Shown: piece after piece, positions 52,048-55,147 of the stretch
Layout of the letters: the number at the start of each line of letters is the position of its first letter
Numbering within the stretch: the stretch's first letter is position 1
From: Burkholderiales bacterium
GTDB taxonomy: Bacteria; Pseudomonadota; Gammaproteobacteria; Burkholderiales; Casimicrobiaceae
DNA: 55,147 bases
Reading direction: 5' to 3'
Assembly (NCBI GenBank): GCA_017880805.1
Contig: JADGRP010000130.1
Span: 1 to 55,147 of the forward strand
Notes under the pieces: generated by a model
The model's input: only the letters and a program-made list of their open reading frames with translations
What the model was told of the DNA's origin: nothing
Database searches by the model: none
Translations under genes and position numbers: made by a program

Positions 52048-52752
52048 TTATCCGTAGCGCTGCTGCGCCGTTTCCTTGACGATGTAGGCCGCCGCATTCA
52101 GTGCGAGCACGATCGTCAGCAGGACGATGCCCAGTCCCAGCGCGAGCGGCAGATCGCCCTTGCTCGTTTCCAGCGCGATTGCGGTGGTCATCACGCGCGT
52201 GACGCCATCGATGTTGCCGCCCACGATGATGACCGCACCGACCTCGGCCGCCGCGCGCCCGAAGCCGGCCAGCACGATGGTCACCAGCGAAAAGCGCACG
52301 TCCCACAACAGCGTGGCCGCGGCGCCAAATCGTGATTCGCCCAGCGAGCGCAGTTGCTCGCGGTACTCCTGCCATGCGTCCTCCACCACCTGGCGCGACA
52401 GCGCCGCGACGATGGGCACGATGAGTACGGCCTGCGCGATGATCATTGCCGACGGGGTGAACAGCAAGCCTGCCGAACCCAACGGTCCAGCGCGAGACAG
52501 CAGCAGGTAAACGACCAGCCCCACGACCACGGGCGGCAGGCCCATCAGTGCGTTGAGCACCACGATGAGCGAGCGACGGCCGGGAAAACGGCTCACCGCG
52601 ATCGCCGCACCAAACGGAAGTCCGATCAGGCAGGCAATGATGACTGCGGTCAAGCTGACGCGGAGGCTCAGCAGCACGATCTCGACCAGCTTGTGGTCGC
52701 CGCTGGCGACAAGCTGCGCGGCCTGAACGGCCGCGTCCGATAGGCTATTCAC
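52048..52752 (-). CDS. tupB: Tungstate ABC transporter, permease
   Basis: A 234-residue permease with about five to six spans and the cytoplasmic EAA-type loop (QEYREQLRSLGESRFGAAAT) that contacts TupC. Conserved features of the TupB/ModB group are LMGLPPVVVGLVVYLLLS and AAAEVGAVIIVGGNIDGVTR. It is the first gene of the tupBCA operon, divergent from the ModE-like regulator. Confidence 0.93.
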   Translation of the reverse strand: MNSLSDAAVQAAQLVASGDHKLVEIVLLSLRVSLTAVIIACLIGLPFGAAIAVSRFPGRRSLIVVLNALMGLPPVVVGLVVYLLLSRAGPLGSAGLLFTPSAMIIAQAVLIVPIVAALSRQVVEDAWQEYREQLRSLGESRFGAAATLLWDVRFSLVTIVLAGFGRAAAEVGAVIIVGGNIDGVTRVMTTAIALETSKGDLPLALGLGIVLLTIVLALNAAAYIVKETAQQRYG

Positions 52753-52772
52753 TGGCCAATTGTAGAGCGATA

Positions 52773-52789
52773 ATATGCACAGATATGCA
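52773..52789. promoter_or_regulatory. ATATGCA direct repeats, candidate tungstate/molybdate operator
   Basis: ATATGCA at 52773-52779 and 52783-52789 repeat with a 10-base step. They are preceded by CGATA and followed by CTATGATTA at 52791. The stretch is AT-rich and lies between divergent tupB and the ModE-like regulator gene. ModE operators have CGnTATATA-type half sites, which this loosely resembles. Regulation of tupBCA by the adjacent protein is the natural reading. Confidence 0.4.
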
Positions 52790-52868
52790 ACTATGATTAA
52801 ATCCGACCGGAGAGGTCAATCATAGCGTGTTCATGGCAGCAAATGAAAGATGCACGGAGATGCCTAAT

Positions 52869-53933
52869 ATGCGCCTACTGCCCGGACTCACATGGGAGCT
52901 TTCCGACGATCCGCCTGCGACGCTCGATCCGCGCCTCCTGCCACTGCTGAGAGCGGTCGCCGAAACGGGTTCGCTGGCGGCGGCGGTCGCTGACCGTAGG
53001 ATGTCCTATCGCGCGGCGTGGGGCCTTTTGCGTGCCTACCAACGCAAGCTCGGTGATCCGCTGGTGGCGCTCCAACGCGGCCGCGGCGCATCGCTCGCGC
53101 TTTTGGGAGAACGCCTGGTCGCCGCCGACGCGACCGCACGGAGTCGGCTGGCCCGGACATTCTCGCGACTCTCGCTGGAGTTGGAAGCGCCGGACGCGAA
53201 GCGCGCGCCGGTGTCACGTCTCACGATCGCAGCGAGTCACGACCTCGCATTAGCCGCTTTGCGCGACGCGCTGGAAGCGGCAAAAGGATTGAAACTCGAG
53301 CTTTCTTTCATGGGCAGCCTCGACGCACTCGAACAATATGCCGAGGGGCGGGTCGATATTGCTGGCTTCCATGTGCCATTGGCCTTCCACCGCCAAGAGC
53401 AACTCACGCCCTACCTTCGCTGGCTCCGGGCGCGGCCCGATCGCCTGATTCACTTTGTCGATCGCGAGCAGGGCCTGATCGTGCCGCGTGGCAACCCGGA
53501 GCGGCTAAAGACTTTTCGCGACATCGCCGGGAAGCAGCTTCGCTTCGTCAACAGGCAACGCGGCTCGGGTACGCGATTGTTGATCGATAGCTTGCTTGAA
53601 GAGAACGGAATCGGCGCAGCCAGCATCGTCGGCTACGCGAACGAGGAATTCACACACGCTGCAGTTGCGGCAACCGTCGCGTCAGGCGGTGCCAATGTCG
53701 GATTCGGTTTGCGCGCCGCGGCGGCCAAGTACGCGCTGGCTTTCGTCCCTCAGGTCCGCGAACGCTATTGGCTCGCTGTACGGTCCGTCGCTTTGCAGTC
53801 GGTCCCGATTACCCGGCTTATTCAGACATTGCAAAGTCCGATCTTTGCCCGGATCGTGAAACGCTTGCCCGGTTATCAGCCAATTGCAGCAGGCGCCATC
53901 GCCAATATTCGTGAGCTACGCTCGCCGCACTGA
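52869..53933 (+). CDS. ModE-like HTH regulator with periplasmic-binding-type sensor domain
   Basis: A 354-residue regulator. Residues 20-110 are a LysR/ModE-type winged helix: RLLPLLRAVAETGSLAAAVA, then MSYRAAWGLLRAYQ and a wing at ALQRGRGASL. The C-terminal half is a PBP-like domain (ASHDLALAALRDALEAAKGL, GYANEEFTHAAVAATVASGG and others) instead of the Mop/TOBE domains of ModE. It probably senses tungstate, molybdate or a cofactor precursor and controls tupBCA. GGAG at 52856-52859 favours ATG 52869; starts at 52827, 52833 and 52860 are in the same frame. Confidence 0.88.
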   Translation: MRLLPGLTWELSDDPPATLDPRLLPLLRAVAETGSLAAAVADRRMSYRAAWGLLRAYQRKLGDPLVALQRGRGASLALLGERLVAADATARSRLARTFSRLSLELEAPDAKRAPVSRLTIAASHDLALAALRDALEAAKGLKLELSFMGSLDALEQYAEGRVDIAGFHVPLAFHRQEQLTPYLRWLRARPDRLIHFVDREQGLIVPRGNPERLKTFRDIAGKQLRFVNRQRGSGTRLLIDSLLEENGIGAASIVGYANEEFTHAAVAATVASGGANVGFGLRAAAAKYALAFVPQVRERYWLAVRSVALQSVPITRLIQTLQSPIFARIVKRLPGYQPIAAGAIANIRELRSPH

Positions 53934-53972
53934 TCGTCTCGTTAAACCGCGAGCGACGGATCTCTGGCGCCG

Positions 53973-55061
53973 CTAGGCATAACCGACGCTACGCTGATCG
54001 AAGGACACCGCTTTGACCAGCGCGTAGAGCTCTTGCCCGGTGTGAATTCCGAGTTGCTGGACTGAGCGTCGCGTAATGCGGGCGGTGAGTGTCGCGCTTC
54101 CGACAGTAAGTTGCACATCGACTATGGGCCCGGTTTCGACGTCGATCGATTTTACGTGGCCGGGCAGAATGTTGAGAATACTGATTTCCGTGGGGCGATG
54201 GACCGCGAGCGACACGTCGCGCGCTCTGATGCGCGCCCGCACCCGCTCGCCGACGGGCGCGTCGAGATACGGCACGACAAGCTCGCCGCCATCGAAAGCC
54301 AGCATCGTTAGTTGATGCTCGGCGTCATGTGCTGTCACTCGCGTGTCAAGCAGCGCCCCGGCCTCGTAGCGACCGGTCACGGGTTTGAGATCGAGCCGTC
54401 CCATCACCACGTCTACGTCTCCGACGGCCAGGCATTTTCCATCCGAAAGAACCACCACCGTGTCGGCAAGCCGGGTGATCTCCGGCACCGAGTGGCTCAC
54501 GTACACGATGGGTATGTGGAGCTCATCGCGCAGCCGCTCGATATAGTCCAGGATCTCGGTCTTGCGCGGCACGTCGAGCGCGGCCAGAGGCTCATCCATG
54601 AGAAGGATGCGCGGTTGGGCGAGCAAGGCGCGGCCGATGGCGACGCGTTGCTTTTCTCCTCCCGATAACGCTTGGGGCTTTCGGCGCAACAATGCGCCAA
54701 GGCCGAGGAGCTCGATCACCCGCGTCGGTTCAATGAAGCATTCCGCGGTGATGCGACGGCGCCGTCCATAGAGCAGATTCGATTCCACGTCCAGGTGCGG
54801 GAAAAGCAACGGGTCCTGAAATACGTAGCCTACCCGGCGCTTTTCGGGCGGCAGGTTGATGCCCCTTGCGGCATCGAACAACAGCAAATCGTTGACGCGG
54901 ATGATGCCCCGCAAAGGCTTCGTGATTCCCGCGATCGCATTGATTACCGAGGTTTTACCGGCACCCGAGCGGCCGAACAGGCCGACGATAGGCGCTTCTG
55001 CCTCGAACTTGACGGCAAGTTGAAAGGCGCCAAGCTGTTGCTCGATATCAACGTCGATCAT
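53973..55061 (-). CDS. modC: Molybdate ABC transporter, ATP-binding protein
   Basis: A 362-residue ATPase. Walker A is GLFGRSGAGKTSVINAIAG, the Q loop is VFQDPLLFPHL, the signature is LSGGEKQRVAIGRALL, Walker B is ILLMDEPLAALD and the H loop is YVSHSVPEI. The C-terminal Mop/TOBE domain (residues about 290-355: SILNILPGHVKSIDVETG, then LTARITRRSVQQL) is the oxyanion-binding part that marks ModC. It overlaps modB by 14 bases. Confidence 0.96.
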   Translation of the reverse strand: MIDVDIEQQLGAFQLAVKFEAEAPIVGLFGRSGAGKTSVINAIAGITKPLRGIIRVNDLLLFDAARGINLPPEKRRVGYVFQDPLLFPHLDVESNLLYGRRRRITAECFIEPTRVIELLGLGALLRRKPQALSGGEKQRVAIGRALLAQPRILLMDEPLAALDVPRKTEILDYIERLRDELHIPIVYVSHSVPEITRLADTVVVLSDGKCLAVGDVDVVMGRLDLKPVTGRYEAGALLDTRVTAHDAEHQLTMLAFDGGELVVPYLDAPVGERVRARIRARDVSLAVHRPTEISILNILPGHVKSIDVETGPIVDVQLTVGSATLTARITRRSVQQLGIHTGQELYALVKAVSFDQRSVGYA

Positions 55062-55147
55062 CGACTTGCCTGTGCGCGGAGCGCCGGGTGAGCCATTCGG
55101 AGGTTGCCAAAGCGGCGATCGACAGGACGACCGCGAGGATGCTCAAA
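55048..55147 (-). CDS. modB: Molybdate ABC permease, C-terminal end (partial)
   Basis: The last 32 residues of a permease, cut by the window edge. A final membrane span (LSILAVVLSIAALAT) is followed by SEWLTRRSAHRQVDDRR, the usual end of ModB. It overlaps the modC start by 14 bases, as in modABC operons. Confidence 0.8.
   Translation of the reverse strand, partial: LSILAVVLSIAALATSEWLTRRSAHRQVDDRR

Overview
The window is a GC-rich, gene-dense chromosomal segment that looks betaproteobacterial. The signs are the LspA-IspH gene order behind ileS and ribF, a sulfate-assimilation operon with a DUF934 protein beside a ferredoxin-type sulfite reductase and an APS-type CysH, a DUF2069 membrane protein, and an AddAB-like nuclease/helicase pair. 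No phage structural genes, intact insertion sequences or CRISPR arrays were seen. Genus and species cannot be told from the sequence alone.

Layout. 1-2.1 kb: tRNA-Ala(GGC) and tRNA-Glu(TTC), then a gene-poor accessory stretch with a stand-alone receiver protein, a small helical protein and a 13-bp copy of the tRNA-Glu 3' end (possible remnant of an integrated element). 2.1-7.9 kb: small envelope and stress genes (lipoprotein, exported cupin, membrane proteins, GNAT, exported MsrA, DUF1345), including a second copy of the small helical protein and a 52-residue membrane protein. 7.9-13.0 kb: the most unusual block. A DnaQ exonuclease/GIY-YIG nuclease fusion diverges from a short LexA-like self-cleaving repressor, with two GAACGATCGTTC palindromes at the repressor promoter and start. 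The repressor is followed on the same strand by a multi-span membrane protein, a PGDYG-family protein and a patatin-like phospholipase.

13.0-17.3 kb: molybdopterin oxidoreductase, aldo/keto reductase, a J-like protein without HPD and a cysteine-motif protein. 17.5-23.5 kb: AddB-like and AddA-like recombination proteins. 23.6-28.9 kb: ribF-ileS-lspA-ispH, a tight housekeeping run. 28.9-33.7 kb (minus): DUF2069, a PilZ-like protein, an alpha/beta hydrolase, and a second patatin translationally coupled to a CoA-type Nudix hydrolase. 33.8-41.0 kb: sulfate assimilation (TSUP carrier broken by an in-frame TGA, cobA, cysN, cysD, cysH, DUF934, cysI, and divergently a CbiX/SirB chelatase). Together these activate sulfate to APS, reduce APS to sulfite and sulfite to sulfide, and supply two of the three steps to siroheme.

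41.2-49.8 kb (minus): AcpA-like phosphoesterase, VOC protein, M14 carboxypeptidase, an exported molybdoenzyme with its cytochrome b, an alkyladenine glycosylase, a decayed ECF sigma fragment, an orphan PAS histidine kinase and a YihY protein. 49.9-55.1 kb: tungstate transporter tupBCA with a coupled small exported Mo/W-cofactor-fold protein, a divergent ModE-type regulator with a ligand-binding domain, and modC with the end of modB. Several molybdoenzymes lie within the same 42 kb.
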